Shown here piece after piece: positions 1-8,357 of a stretch of 64,000 bases of DNA. The translations under genes were made by a program, and so were the position numbers. Within the stretch, counting starts at the first letter, position 1. Each line of letters opens with the position of its first letter. The DNA is from Microbacteriaceae bacterium (GTDB lineage Bacteria; Actinomycetota; Actinomycetes; Actinomycetales; Microbacteriaceae), in the NCBI GenBank assembly GCA_025352325.1, contig JANXTR010000033.1:1-64000 (forward strand), in the 5' to 3' direction. Under the pieces are notes generated by a model. It did not search any database, was not told where the DNA came from, and saw nothing but the letters and a program-made list of their open reading frames with translations.

Positions 1-362
1 CGCCCGTCGCGCTGCGGCCACGGCACCGTCACGACTCCGGCAGGTGCGCTCTCGGCACCTACGGCGACGACATCGCCGTAGTGGGCCCTGACCGAACTTC
101 GGTAGTTGTCTGGCAGCACGACGCGGGGCTCGAAGACGATCAACTGTCGCCGATGCGGGGGCACGCGATCGGCGACCGCCGCAAGACTCCCGCGGTTGTG
201 ATCCATCGCCACGTAGTGCGACGCGTCGGGATCCGCCGGCTCGACCGGACGGTGACCCCGAGCCCGGAGGAGGTCGAGAAGTGCGCCGTGGTCGGTGGCG
301 GCATAACCCGCGAGATCTCCGGCCGCCGATGCGCCGACGACGCTGAGAGCGATCACCGCCAT
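1..362 (-). CDS. Putative fucosyltransferase-like (GT10) protein, N-terminal part
   Basis: An open frame starts with ATG at 362 and runs off the left edge after 120 codons. The start overlaps the stop of the upstream glycosyltransferase (353-1630) by 10 bases, so the two are probably translationally coupled. The visible part has a short hydrophobic start and the stretch FEPRVVLPDNY at about residues 77-87. That stretch resembles the EP...P..Y segment before the catalytic domain of bacterial family-10 fucosyltransferases. The catalytic C-terminal half is not in the window, so this is an inference from one motif and from the GT11 neighbour. It could be another type of glycosyltransferase. Confidence 0.45.
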   Translation of the reverse strand, partial: MAVIALSVVGASAAGDLAGYAATDHGALLDLLRARGHRPVEPADPDASHYVAMDHNRGSLAAVADRVPPHRRQLIVFEPRVVLPDNYRSSVRAHYGDVVAVGAESAPAGVVTVPWPQRDG

Positions 363-1630
363 TCGAAACGCCAGGCGCTTAGTGGGTTGCGGCGCGTGAC
401 TACTCGAACGACGGCGCGCGCGGCCGCACGACGTACCGCGTACGGGAGCAGATGCCCGAAGCGCTCATAGGTCACCATCGCGAACGGGGGGATGGCGCGT
501 GCGGGACTGGCCGGATCCGTTCCCGTCTCCGACTGGTCCGCCGGCGGCGGCGTGATCCGCGTCGACTGAACAGTCTCGCCCCCGGCGGCGTGCGCCATTC
601 GATCGAGGAGACCGGCGGTCGCCGTCGCGCCGAGGCCCCCGTAGACACCCGCCAACACGGCGAGGCCCGTGGGCTCGGTGTTGTCCCACAACTGCTCGAG
701 CCGCTCGAGGGCCCCCGCTGTCACCAGCGCAGCCCGATCGGTCTCTCCGAGTCTGACCGTGACCGAGTTCACGAGACCGGTCACGAACGGCGCCCGGTCC
801 GCGGGATCAATCGCGCGTGCGAGAGTCGCGAACTCCGCGCTGTTGAACACCCGAAACAGTGAGACGGTCGCACCGAACTTGCGCTCACGATCATCGATCG
901 ACCTGGACTCGCTCGCCATGTTGTCCCGATACCGCATCGTCTCCTTCTCGACATGGACGAATCGGCCGCGACCCGCCAGGCGCATGGTGATCTCGGTATC
1001 GGGGAATGCTGTGCTGTGCCACGGCGCCTCGGTCGCGGCGAAGATCCGAGTACGCACCGCGAGCGCCGACCATGGGATGCAGTGGTTGCGGAGCAGGGCG
1101 AGGAACACGGTCGGTGGGTCGAGATCGGGAAGCATCCAGATCAGCGGGGGGAACGATCCGATGGGCCGACCCCGATGATCGGCGCGCGCCATGTCCGTGA
1201 AGACTCCGACGACATCGTCCTGCGCGGCGACGGCCGCCTCTTCGAGAGTGCGGAGGTGGTGAGGCAGGTAGATGTCGTCCTGATGGATGAACGTCAACCA
1301 CTCGGTCGTGATGAGGTCGAGATTGACGAAGATCGATCCGGTCGCCCCGAGGTTGAAGCTATTGCGCACCAAGGTGATATCGCGATCAGTACCCGCGGCC
1401 CAACCGGTCAACCGGGTCCAGGTGTCATCGGAGGAGGCGTTGTCGACGAAGATCCAGCGCACGGCCTCGACCGTTTGCGCCTCGATCTGCGAGACCAGAT
1501 GGTCGAAGTAAGGGATCGCGTTGTAGAGACCGACGAACACGGTCACTCGCGGATTCTCCTCGAGCCGCTCCGCCGCCATCACAGTGCGAGCAGTTCGATA
1601 CTCCTCGTGAAGGAAGTCAGTCCCGGCCAA
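353..1630 (-). CDS. Glycosyltransferase family 2
   Basis: A 425-residue GT-A fold transferase. The N-terminal domain opens with VTVFVGLYNAIPYFDHLV at about residue 29, followed by a nucleotide-binding FVDNASSD stretch and the metal-site segment FIHQDDIYLP. This is the usual layout of inverting GT2 enzymes acting on nucleotide sugars at the inner membrane face. The start ATG lies inside the 3' end of the GT11 gene (14-base overlap). An alternative ATG 17 codons later also precedes the domain. The acceptor and donor cannot be read from the sequence, but its place between two fucosyltransferase-type genes points to surface polysaccharide assembly. Confidence 0.85.
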   Translation of the reverse strand: MAGTDFLHEEYRTARTVMAAERLEENPRVTVFVGLYNAIPYFDHLVSQIEAQTVEAVRWIFVDNASSDDTWTRLTGWAAGTDRDITLVRNSFNLGATGSIFVNLDLITTEWLTFIHQDDIYLPHHLRTLEEAAVAAQDDVVGVFTDMARADHRGRPIGSFPPLIWMLPDLDPPTVFLALLRNHCIPWSALAVRTRIFAATEAPWHSTAFPDTEITMRLAGRGRFVHVEKETMRYRDNMASESRSIDDRERKFGATVSLFRVFNSAEFATLARAIDPADRAPFVTGLVNSVTVRLGETDRAALVTAGALERLEQLWDNTEPTGLAVLAGVYGGLGATATAGLLDRMAHAAGGETVQSTRITPPPADQSETGTDPASPARAIPPFAMVTYERFGHLLPYAVRRAAARAVVRVVTRRNPLSAWRFEWR

Positions 1631-2525
1631 GCTGCATCCAATCCGGCCGAAGCCATTCCTTCGGTTCCTCCGGGCCCCCGACCGCGAAGAGGGGCCGCGG
1701 GAACACCACAGCTCCTGCCGGGGGTGATGCGAGGAAAGCTGCCCACCAACTGAAGGAACTGTTGGCGCACGCGATTCCCGCTCCTCCGCCGAGCAGTACG
1801 AGATTCTCGAGCGAAGAACTGCTTGCCGGCGGATCGATCACCCTGTGCAGGGTGAGCCCCTGCAACATGGACGTCGCGCCCGCCGGATCGTCCGAGAAGA
1901 GCCAGAGCGGTCGTTCGCCGATGCTCTGCGCGATCCGGTCGACGGCACGCCGGTAGTAGTCGACGCCGATCGCGCCATAGACCTTCGCCAGGTTGAGGTA
2001 GTCCCCCCAGCGCACGTGCAGCGCGATCGGTCGAGCCTCGTGCATCTCGGCGGCAGTCTGGAGGAACCATTCGCTCGGCTGCGCCACATCGGACACCTGT
2101 CGAGAGATCTCGGCGCTGACGTCCGAGAAATAGCGCCACGAGTTGCAGTACGAGTTGATCCGGGCTGCAGCGGGAAGCCGGTCGAATGCCGCCACATCCT
2201 CGCGCGTCTCGCGCGCGTAGACCCCCTGCCCCAGCAGCGATCGGAACCTCGAGTCCCCGAGAGCTCGCTCGCGTCCCGCCCACGACTGCGCCACTCGCTT
2301 CCGCGCCGACGAGGTGCCCGCCGAGTCGATGAATCTCCCCGCGTGCGCGAACGAACTGATCTGCTCAGGCCAGCGACGGACCCCGCCCCGATCCACCGTG
2401 GACGGCGGGAGAAGCGCGGTGTCGAGAACGAGTTCCGTGCCGTGCCGTGCGCTGAGGGCATAGCCGGATGCGTACTGGAAGAGCTGATTGCCCAGACCAC
2501 CGCGGAGTTGGACAATGACGGTCAT
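1617..2525 (-). CDS. Alpha-1,2-fucosyltransferase family (GT11) protein
   Basis: The 302-residue protein begins with VQLRGGLGNQLFQYASGYAL, the hallmark N-terminal motif of GT11. It carries the HVRWGDYL version of the HxRRGDY GDP-sugar-binding motif near residue 170 and the NSSFSWWAAFL motif near the C-terminus. Family members transfer L-fucose from GDP-fucose to C2 of galactose, mostly in O-antigens and capsules. It is the first gene of a minus-strand run with the following GT2 and the partial gene at the left edge. GDP-fucose synthesis genes (gmd, fcl) are not in the window, although GDP-mannose could come from manC at 57993-59117. Confidence 0.85.
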   Translation of the reverse strand: MTVIVQLRGGLGNQLFQYASGYALSARHGTELVLDTALLPPSTVDRGGVRRWPEQISSFAHAGRFIDSAGTSSARKRVAQSWAGRERALGDSRFRSLLGQGVYARETREDVAAFDRLPAAARINSYCNSWRYFSDVSAEISRQVSDVAQPSEWFLQTAAEMHEARPIALHVRWGDYLNLAKVYGAIGVDYYRRAVDRIAQSIGERPLWLFSDDPAGATSMLQGLTLHRVIDPPASSSSLENLVLLGGGAGIACANSSFSWWAAFLASPPAGAVVFPRPLFAVGGPEEPKEWLRPDWMQLGRD

Positions 2526-2695
2526 CCGACAGTCATCCTCTCGCCGTGCTGGTGCTCACCGGTGCGACCGAGCGGCTTCAGCTTATCGAACGGGTCGATT
2601 CCGGCGTGTTCGGTCGGGCCCCATAGGGTTAGGAGCGCACACCACGCAGGGTCCATCGAGAAATGGCCGCGTCATCCACGAAGAGGTTCTCCACG
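2526..2695. promoter_or_regulatory. Divergent intergenic region between GT11 gene and rfbF
   Basis: These 170 bases separate the minus-strand fucosyltransferase operon from the plus-strand CDP-sugar operon, so they must carry both promoters. A possible -10 box TAGGGT lies at 2624-2629 for rfbF, but I see no convincing -35 at normal spacing and no clear palindrome. The promoter positions are therefore only suggested. Confidence 0.3.
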
Positions 2696-3466
2696 ATGAA
2701 AGCAGTTCTGCTGGCCGGTGGTCTCGGTACGCGCATGCGGGAAGAGACGGAGTTCCGCCCCAAGCCGATGGTCGAGGTGGGCGGGCGTCCCGTTCTCTGG
2801 CACATCATGAAGATCCTGGGTCAGAAGAGCATTCGAGATTTTGTGATCTGCACCGGATACAAGAGCGAGATCATCAAGAACTACTTCGCCAACTACGACG
2901 CGATGAACTCCGATTTCACTGTCAAACTCGGCTCACGCGAGAGCATCGAATACCACGGCGAACACGACGAATCCGACTGGAGCGTCACCGTTGCGTACAC
3001 GGGCGCGGCGACCATGACCGGGGGCCGTATCAAGAAGGTCCAGCGGTATGTGGGCGACGAGCGATTCCTCTGCACCTACGGCGACGGCATCGCGGATGTC
3101 GATATCGACGCCCTCGTCGACTACCACGAGTCACACGGGAAGATCGCCACGATGACGACGGTCCAGCCGCTGAGCCGCTTCGGGGTCCTCGACCTCGCCG
3201 CCGATGGATCCGTTAAGAGGTTCAAGGAGAAGCCGCAGGTTGAGGGCTGGATCAATATCGGCTATTTCATCTTCGAGCCGGAGATCTTCGACTACCTCGG
3301 CGACAACTCGGTGCTCGAGGAGGAACCGCTGCGCCGGCTGGCCGAGGACAATCAGATCGCGGCGTACAAGCATTCAGGATTCTGGCAACCGATGGACACC
3401 TACCGGGAGACCTTGATGTTGAATGAAATGTGGGATTCGGGCACGGCGCCCTGGAGGAGTTGGTAG
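2696..3466 (+). CDS. rfbF: Glucose-1-phosphate cytidylyltransferase
   Basis: Makes CDP-glucose from CTP and glucose 1-phosphate, the entry step to CDP-3,6-dideoxyhexoses. The 256-residue length matches the family (about 257). The N-terminus has the nucleotidyltransferase loop GGLGTRMREE followed by RPKPMVEVGG and LWHIMK, a combination specific to RfbF within the sugar nucleotidyltransferases, and YGDGIADVD supplies the metal-binding Asp. I chose the ATG at 2696 because MKAVLLAGG is the normal family start; an upstream in-frame ATG at 2663 would add 11 unrelated residues. The next gene starts 2 bases after the stop, so the two form an operon. Confidence 0.95.
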   Translation: MKAVLLAGGLGTRMREETEFRPKPMVEVGGRPVLWHIMKILGQKSIRDFVICTGYKSEIIKNYFANYDAMNSDFTVKLGSRESIEYHGEHDESDWSVTVAYTGAATMTGGRIKKVQRYVGDERFLCTYGDGIADVDIDALVDYHESHGKIATMTTVQPLSRFGVLDLAADGSVKRFKEKPQVEGWINIGYFIFEPEIFDYLGDNSVLEEEPLRRLAEDNQIAAYKHSGFWQPMDTYRETLMLNEMWDSGTAPWRSW

Positions 3467-3468
3467 AG

Positions 3469-5274
3469 ATGGTCGGGACAGAATCGCACAAGCACCAGAC
3501 CGGGGCTGACCTCATCGCGGCCTTCGTCGCTGAGCACTGTTTTGCAGACGTGTTCGTCGTCAACGGTGGTGCGTGCGCGTTCATGATCGACGCTCTCGGC
3601 CGGAACGAAACCACGGGCTACGTCTGTGTTCAACACGAGCAGGCGGCCGCGATGTCTGCAGACGCGATCTGGCGCACGACGGGACGTGCGGGTGTGACCA
3701 TGGTCACCAGCGGCCCGGGAGCCACCAATCTCGTGACGGGGATCGCCTCTTCGTGGTTCGACTCGATTCCTACGGTGCACATCACCGGCCAAGTCAATGA
3801 CCGGGAAAGCAAGAAGACGATCGGCGCGAACGTCCGCCAAGCCGGATTCCAGGAGACTGACATCGTCGCCATGGTCTCCACCATCACGAAGAGCGCCGTC
3901 AAGGTCGCCACCGTCGCAGAGCTCGCTGAGACACTTCATCGTTCGCTCGCCATCGCACTCAGCGGCCGAATGGGGCCGGTTGTCATCGACGTCCCCATGA
4001 ACGTGCAACAGGAGCCGGCGACTGAGATGGATTTCGCTGTGGCGCTGGCGCCTCTCGAACTCCTGGATGCCGAGGAGGCCACCCCAGTTGCGGTCCTCTC
4101 CAGTCAGGTCGAGAACTTCTTCACGGGGGCCGAGCGCCCTCTGGTTGTCATGGGAGGAGGGCTCGGTCTTGCCGGCACAGCTCACTGGGCTCAAGAATGG
4201 TGCGAGTCGCATGACATCCCGTACATCGCCAGTTGGGCCGGGCTAACCTTCCTCGACCGATCGCGCCCTGGCTATCAAGGGACACACGGTGTCTACGGAT
4301 CCCGCCACGCCAACTGGACGGTCAACGCAGCGGACCGCATCCTTTCCCTCGGCAGCCGACTCGATAACCGCCAACGCACGGGTAACCCTCGCGCGTACGC
4401 CCCGTTTGCTGACTTCTTCGTCGTGGACGTCGACATCGAGGAGGTTCGGAAGTTCGACAACGATCGCCGCTACGACGGCGCTGCGTTCGACTTGCGCGGC
4501 GTCGCGGAGATGCTCAGCGGGATCGCTTTCGAGTACGACAGCAGCCCGTGGATGTCGCTGGTAAAAGCGGACGCGGCCTCGAACTCGTCCGGGTGGGAAG
4601 CGTCGGTGGAGTCAGGTGAGCTGAGTCCCTATGAGGTCGTGCTCGCCATGCAACCCCACTTTCCCGACAAATCCATCGTGGTCGCCGACACCGGGGCCAA
4701 TCTCTGTTGGCTGTTCCAGGCGTATGCGCCGGACAACTCCCACCTGTTCACGTCGGGCGGCAACTCACCGATGGGATACAGCCTTCCAGCCGCGATCGGC
4801 GCTCAACGCGCCAACCCGGATGCACGCGTCCTGTGCGTCATCGGTGACGGCGGTCTTCAGATGAACGTCCAAGAGCTTCAGACCGCCGTCCACTATCGAC
4901 TACCGATCACCATCATCGTCTTCAACAATTCCGGATACGGGATCATTAAACAGTTCCAAGACTCGAACAACGAGAGCCGCTACCACGCGAGCGGTACCGG
5001 TTACTCCGTCCCAGATATTGGAAAGATCGCGGAAGCGTACGGGGTCCCATTCCACCGCGTCTCGACCCTGCACGACATCACGCCCCAGATCTTCGCCCGC
5101 GGCCTCGGGATCATCGAGGTCGTCGTTCCGTCTCAGGCGCTGATCACGCCGAAAGTCGAGGGCGACCACTTCATTCACGATCAATTCCCGTACCTAAGCG
5201 ACCGAGAACAACAGCCTCTTCCCTTCGCTTATCCGGAACAGCCCAGCGGACTCCTGGTCAGCTCGGCGGTCTGA
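3469..5274 (+). CDS. Thiamine-diphosphate-dependent acetolactate synthase-like enzyme, probable YerE-type sugar two-carbon transferase
   Basis: A 601-residue enzyme with the acetohydroxyacid synthase layout. The N-terminal Pyr domain has the catalytic glutamate in VQHEQ (E57) and TSGPGATNL. A central FAD/transhydrogenase-like domain follows. The C-terminal PP domain has the ThDP/Mg motif GDG (459-461) followed 24 residues later by NN (486-487). In Yersinia, the homologous YerE is a ThDP flavoenzyme that transfers an acetyl unit from pyruvate to CDP-4-keto-3,6-dideoxyglucose. The position directly behind rfbF, with rfbH and CDP-glucose dehydratase nearby, favours this role over branched-chain amino acid synthesis; no regulatory ilvN-like subunit follows. 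ATG at 3469 was chosen because the ATG at 3430 lies inside rfbF. Confidence 0.8.
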   Translation: MVGTESHKHQTGADLIAAFVAEHCFADVFVVNGGACAFMIDALGRNETTGYVCVQHEQAAAMSADAIWRTTGRAGVTMVTSGPGATNLVTGIASSWFDSIPTVHITGQVNDRESKKTIGANVRQAGFQETDIVAMVSTITKSAVKVATVAELAETLHRSLAIALSGRMGPVVIDVPMNVQQEPATEMDFAVALAPLELLDAEEATPVAVLSSQVENFFTGAERPLVVMGGGLGLAGTAHWAQEWCESHDIPYIASWAGLTFLDRSRPGYQGTHGVYGSRHANWTVNAADRILSLGSRLDNRQRTGNPRAYAPFADFFVVDVDIEEVRKFDNDRRYDGAAFDLRGVAEMLSGIAFEYDSSPWMSLVKADAASNSSGWEASVESGELSPYEVVLAMQPHFPDKSIVVADTGANLCWLFQAYAPDNSHLFTSGGNSPMGYSLPAAIGAQRANPDARVLCVIGDGGLQMNVQELQTAVHYRLPITIIVFNNSGYGIIKQFQDSNNESRYHASGTGYSVPDIGKIAEAYGVPFHRVSTLHDITPQIFARGLGIIEVVVPSQALITPKVEGDHFIHDQFPYLSDREQQPLPFAYPEQPSGLLVSSAV

Positions 5275-5358
5275 GCAGCCCCTCCACTGGCGGGCGCTGG
5301 CGACATCGCGGAGTGATCGCCTCGTCGTTTCACCGCCCCACAACGAAGGCAGACGGCA

Positions 5359-6264
5359 GTGAAACTTGTGATCACCGGCGCAACCGGGTTTCTCGGCAGT
5401 TTCGTGACACGAGCGGCTTTGGCTGCTGGTCACGCGGTGGTCGGGTTCAAGCGCCGCGGCTCGGACCCCTTCCGGCTTGCCGACGTGATGACCCATCCGT
5501 GTCTCGAGCTCGTGGACGTCGACCCGGACACCGACTCCATCGACGTGAGTTTTGACGGCGCTCAGGTGGATGCAGTGGTCCACACGGCGACCTTCTACGG
5601 ACGAGGACCGACGACGACGACGACGTACGCCCAGCTCATCGACGCAAACATCTCGCTCCCCATGCGGACGCTGCACGCGGCGATCGCCCACGGCGTCCCG
5701 ACGTTCATCAACACCGATTCCTATTTCAACAAGCCGGGAAAGACCTACAACTCGCTCCAGGGCTATTCCTTGACCAAGAAGTACTTCGAGGACTGGCTGG
5801 AGCACCACTCCGATCGGATCCGGGTCGTGAACATGCGGCTCGAGCACCTCTACGGGCCCACCGACGGCGCCGACAAGTTCATCCCCACACTGATCGATCG
5901 GATCGCTCGCCAGCGCGTTGAGACGTTCGACTTGACCCTCGGGAATCAAGCACGTGACTTCATCTACGTGACTGATGCGGCAGCCGCTTTCATGTTGGTT
6001 CTCGAGCGGTCAGACGCCGGCGCAACCGGGTATGAGTATTTCGAGATCGGAACAGGCACTATCCAGACCGTCAAGCAGATGGCAGAACTCATCCGTCAGG
6101 AGTCGGGGTCGCCCACTCTTCTCCGCTTTGGCGCGATCCCTGACCGCATTGATGAGATCATCGAGTCGTTCGCCAGCCCCGACTTCGGCGTCGCGTACGG
6201 GTTCGAGCCACGCGTGAGCCCCGTTGAGGGCATCGGAAACCTGCTGCGGACCGTGACACGATGA
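5359..6264 (+). CDS. NAD(P)-dependent sugar reductase/epimerase, abequose/paratose synthase-like (YerF-type candidate)
   Basis: A 301-residue extended short-chain dehydrogenase. It has the Rossmann motif GATGFLG at residues 7-13 and the catalytic YSLTK (YxxxK) after NTDSYFNKPGKTY. This last segment resembles CDP-abequose and CDP-paratose synthases, which reduce a CDP-4-keto-dideoxyhexose. In a yersiniose-type pathway it would reduce the keto group of the two-carbon branch left by the ThDP enzyme, as YerF does; that assignment is inferred from context. The start is GTG at 5359. The stop overlaps the ATG of the next glycosyltransferase (ATGA), so sugar completion and transfer are translationally coupled. 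Confidence 0.75.
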   Translation: MKLVITGATGFLGSFVTRAALAAGHAVVGFKRRGSDPFRLADVMTHPCLELVDVDPDTDSIDVSFDGAQVDAVVHTATFYGRGPTTTTTYAQLIDANISLPMRTLHAAIAHGVPTFINTDSYFNKPGKTYNSLQGYSLTKKYFEDWLEHHSDRIRVVNMRLEHLYGPTDGADKFIPTLIDRIARQRVETFDLTLGNQARDFIYVTDAAAAFMLVLERSDAGATGYEYFEIGTGTIQTVKQMAELIRQESGSPTLLRFGAIPDRIDEIIESFASPDFGVAYGFEPRVSPVEGIGNLLRTVTR

Positions 6265-7250
6265 CCCTCACTCTCGCGATACCGACATTCAACGCCCGAA
6301 GCGAACACCTCGACGAGGCATTGAGCTCGATTGCCCGACAATCGCGTCTCGCCGAGGTAGATGTGGTCGTAGTCGATAATGGGTCCGATCCCGAGAACGC
6401 GTCGTTCCTCGTGTCGCGCGCACAGGTCTTCCCCGATTTCAGGTTCGTTCGGCACGACACCAACCTCGGCTACGACCGGAACTTGATGCGGCTTCTGGCC
6501 GACATAACAACCGATTTCGTCTGGTTCTTCGGCGACGACGACATCCTCTTCGACGATGCCCTCTCGGAGATGTTGGACGTCCTCCGCGCGCACCCCGAGG
6601 TCAGCGCCGTTCTGTGCCCCGCCATCTTTTTCCATGAGACATCGGAACTGTCCGCCGTGACTCGCCACGGGCCGGGCGGCTTCACCATCCTGAACGACGA
6701 CGGTTTCATCCACCGCAGCGCCTACACCGCTGCGGCCCTGTCAACCCTCTGCGTATCGGTGGCCCGCATGAGATCTGTCGACGTCGAGTTCGCCCTGGGC
6801 ACGAATTGGGTTCACTTCGGCGCATTCCTGCAAATTTTTTCCGGTGAGCACACTTCTGTCGGCGTGCTCATGAAAAACAACCTTCTGGCTGTCAGGAGAT
6901 CGAACGCGGAACGTTGGTTCGCGAACTTCGGCAACCAGTATCAAAGCGGCCTCTCGCTCATTACCATGATCGACAACGGGCGTTCGTCCGGCCTGAAGAC
7001 AACCTTCTACGACTTCTACCGGATGAAGCGATACTCGGCCAACCTCATCGACATTCTGACTCTCGCCTGGCCGCTGAGCCTCGCGCAACGAGATGCGCTC
7101 GCGCGGGAGTCCTCGCGGCACTTCGGGGAGATGACCCGCTTCAAGGTACTCGACCGCCCGATCCTCAGGTCTCCGAACTGGGTGAAGCGGTTGACGTCTC
7201 GATCGATCTCATTGGCCGGAGCCGCGCGACGGGTCGTCACGAGCCGCTGA
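6261..7250 (+). CDS. Glycosyltransferase family 2, abequosyltransferase (RfbV/WbaV)-like
   Basis: A 329-residue GT-A transferase with LAIPTFNARSEHL at the N-terminus, VVVDNGSDPEN, and the acidic metal site WFFGDDDILF near residue 93. The triple-Asp site in that setting is typical of transferases related to the Salmonella abequosyltransferase. Its ATG overlaps the reductase stop by 4 bases, so it is the best candidate to transfer the CDP-linked branched dideoxy sugar made by this operon. It ends convergently with the next minus-strand gene, overlapping it by 14 bases. The codon use of this and the two preceding genes looks less GC-rich than the rest of the window, which may indicate transfer. 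Confidence 0.75.
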   Translation: MTLTLAIPTFNARSEHLDEALSSIARQSRLAEVDVVVVDNGSDPENASFLVSRAQVFPDFRFVRHDTNLGYDRNLMRLLADITTDFVWFFGDDDILFDDALSEMLDVLRAHPEVSAVLCPAIFFHETSELSAVTRHGPGGFTILNDDGFIHRSAYTAAALSTLCVSVARMRSVDVEFALGTNWVHFGAFLQIFSGEHTSVGVLMKNNLLAVRRSNAERWFANFGNQYQSGLSLITMIDNGRSSGLKTTFYDFYRMKRYSANLIDILTLAWPLSLAQRDALARESSRHFGEMTRFKVLDRPILRSPNWVKRLTSRSISLAGAARRVVTSR

Positions 7251-8205
7251 CAGATGGTCGACTCGGCAGGAGTCGAGCCAGAGCGAAGGGGTCCGCGACT
7301 GGATGCCCGGTCATCCATTGCGCGGTCACTCGGAGCCCACGATCCAGGACGGTCTGCTCCCGCCAGCCGAGAGATTCCAACCTGCTGACATCCGGTCGGA
7401 GTTCGACGGGAATCCCGCCCTCGGCTTTGGCACCGAAGCGAAGAAGGCCCCCCGCTCCCAGGCTTCGTGAAAACGTCTCGATGGACTGACGAAGAGGCGG
7501 AGCATTTCCGCTCCCCACGTTGTAGGCCCCCCGCGCACCCGGATGAGTCGCCAGAGCCATCAGCGCGTGCGCAGCATCTGCGGCATAGAGGTAGCTCCAC
7601 GACTGTTCCGCTCGAGTCAGCGAGATGGCGCGAGCCTCACGAAATGAATCCGCGATGGCTGGGAACAACCATCCATCGCCCTCCAATGGGCCGTAGACGG
7701 AGAAGACACGTGCCCAGGCCCACTCCATCCCGCCCAGATCAGCCAGCCGCTGCAGGGATCGCAAGCCCTCGACCTTCGCTCTGCCGTATGCCGTCGTCGG
7801 ATTCAGGGACGCCTCTTCGTCGACCACGCCCCGGGTTCGGCCGTACTCGGCCTGACTGCCAACACCGACGAACCTCTTCACACCCGCTCGGACCGAGGCA
7901 GCGACCACCGTGCTGAGTCGTGCCAGGTTGCCCGTCTGCACGGATTCCTGATCGCGGTGTGCACCCCCGACCCCTTCCCAATCGAGGGAGATGACCGTGT
8001 CTGCTCCCGACCGCTCGATCTCGGTGGCCCAGGACTCGAGTTCGGAGTGCGTAAAAGAAAAACCAGGCACTCCGTCGATCCTCCAGCCCGGTTGCCGACG
8101 CATGCTGATCACCTCGACCTCGTGCCCCTGGGCGAGGAGTGCTCGGACGCACCATGACCCGAGGAATCCGGATGCCCCCAGGATGACGACTCGTGTCACG
8201 TTCAT
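7237..8205 (-). CDS. NAD-dependent epimerase/dehydratase (extended SDR)
   Basis: A 322-residue extended SDR. It has the cofactor loop LGASGFLGSW near residue 9, GVGSQAEYG, the catalytic YGRAK (YxxxK) near residue 140, and a C-terminal sugar-binding part with ARVFSVYGP. It is the only minus-strand gene inside the CDP-sugar block and lies between the transferase and rfbH. It could epimerise or reduce a CDP-linked intermediate. The Yersinia yersiniose route needs only one such reductase after the ThDP step, so this second SDR may set a further stereocentre. Its substrate is unknown. Confidence 0.7.
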   Translation of the reverse strand: MNVTRVVILGASGFLGSWCVRALLAQGHEVEVISMRRQPGWRIDGVPGFSFTHSELESWATEIERSGADTVISLDWEGVGGAHRDQESVQTGNLARLSTVVAASVRAGVKRFVGVGSQAEYGRTRGVVDEEASLNPTTAYGRAKVEGLRSLQRLADLGGMEWAWARVFSVYGPLEGDGWLFPAIADSFREARAISLTRAEQSWSYLYAADAAHALMALATHPGARGAYNVGSGNAPPLRQSIETFSRSLGAGGLLRFGAKAEGGIPVELRPDVSRLESLGWREQTVLDRGLRVTAQWMTGHPVADPFALARLLPSRPSVSGS

Positions 8206-8315
8206 CTCTTTCGCACGAATAAGGATCGTGACCGGAAGCCCTGGAACACAGCGCCAGACTAGCCCGACGGCGACTCACGGCCTCCACAGCGGTCCGGCCC
8301 CGTGGAAATCGCCGG

Positions 8316-8350
8316 TAGAATGGGAGGTCCGCTTCGAGCACCTCGGGGAG
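8316..8350 (+). promoter_or_regulatory. Probable rfbH promoter -10 and ribosome binding site
   Basis: A good -10 hexamer TAGAAT (8316-8321) would start transcription near 8328. A strong Shine-Dalgarno sequence GGGGAG (8345-8350) follows, 7 bases upstream of the ATT at 8358. This site decides the rfbH start, because no ATG, GTG or TTG in that frame lies near it. No clear -35 is visible. Confidence 0.5.
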
Positions 8351-8357
8351 ATACCCA

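Noticed and set aside
81-470. A plus-strand frame at the left edge
   Set aside because: The minus strand there carries a better frame with a coupled start and a glycosyltransferase-like motif.
3469-5274. Housekeeping acetolactate synthase (ilvB)
   Set aside because: No ilvN or ilvC neighbours; it starts 2 bases after rfbF within a sugar operon. Phylogeny would still be needed to exclude it fully.
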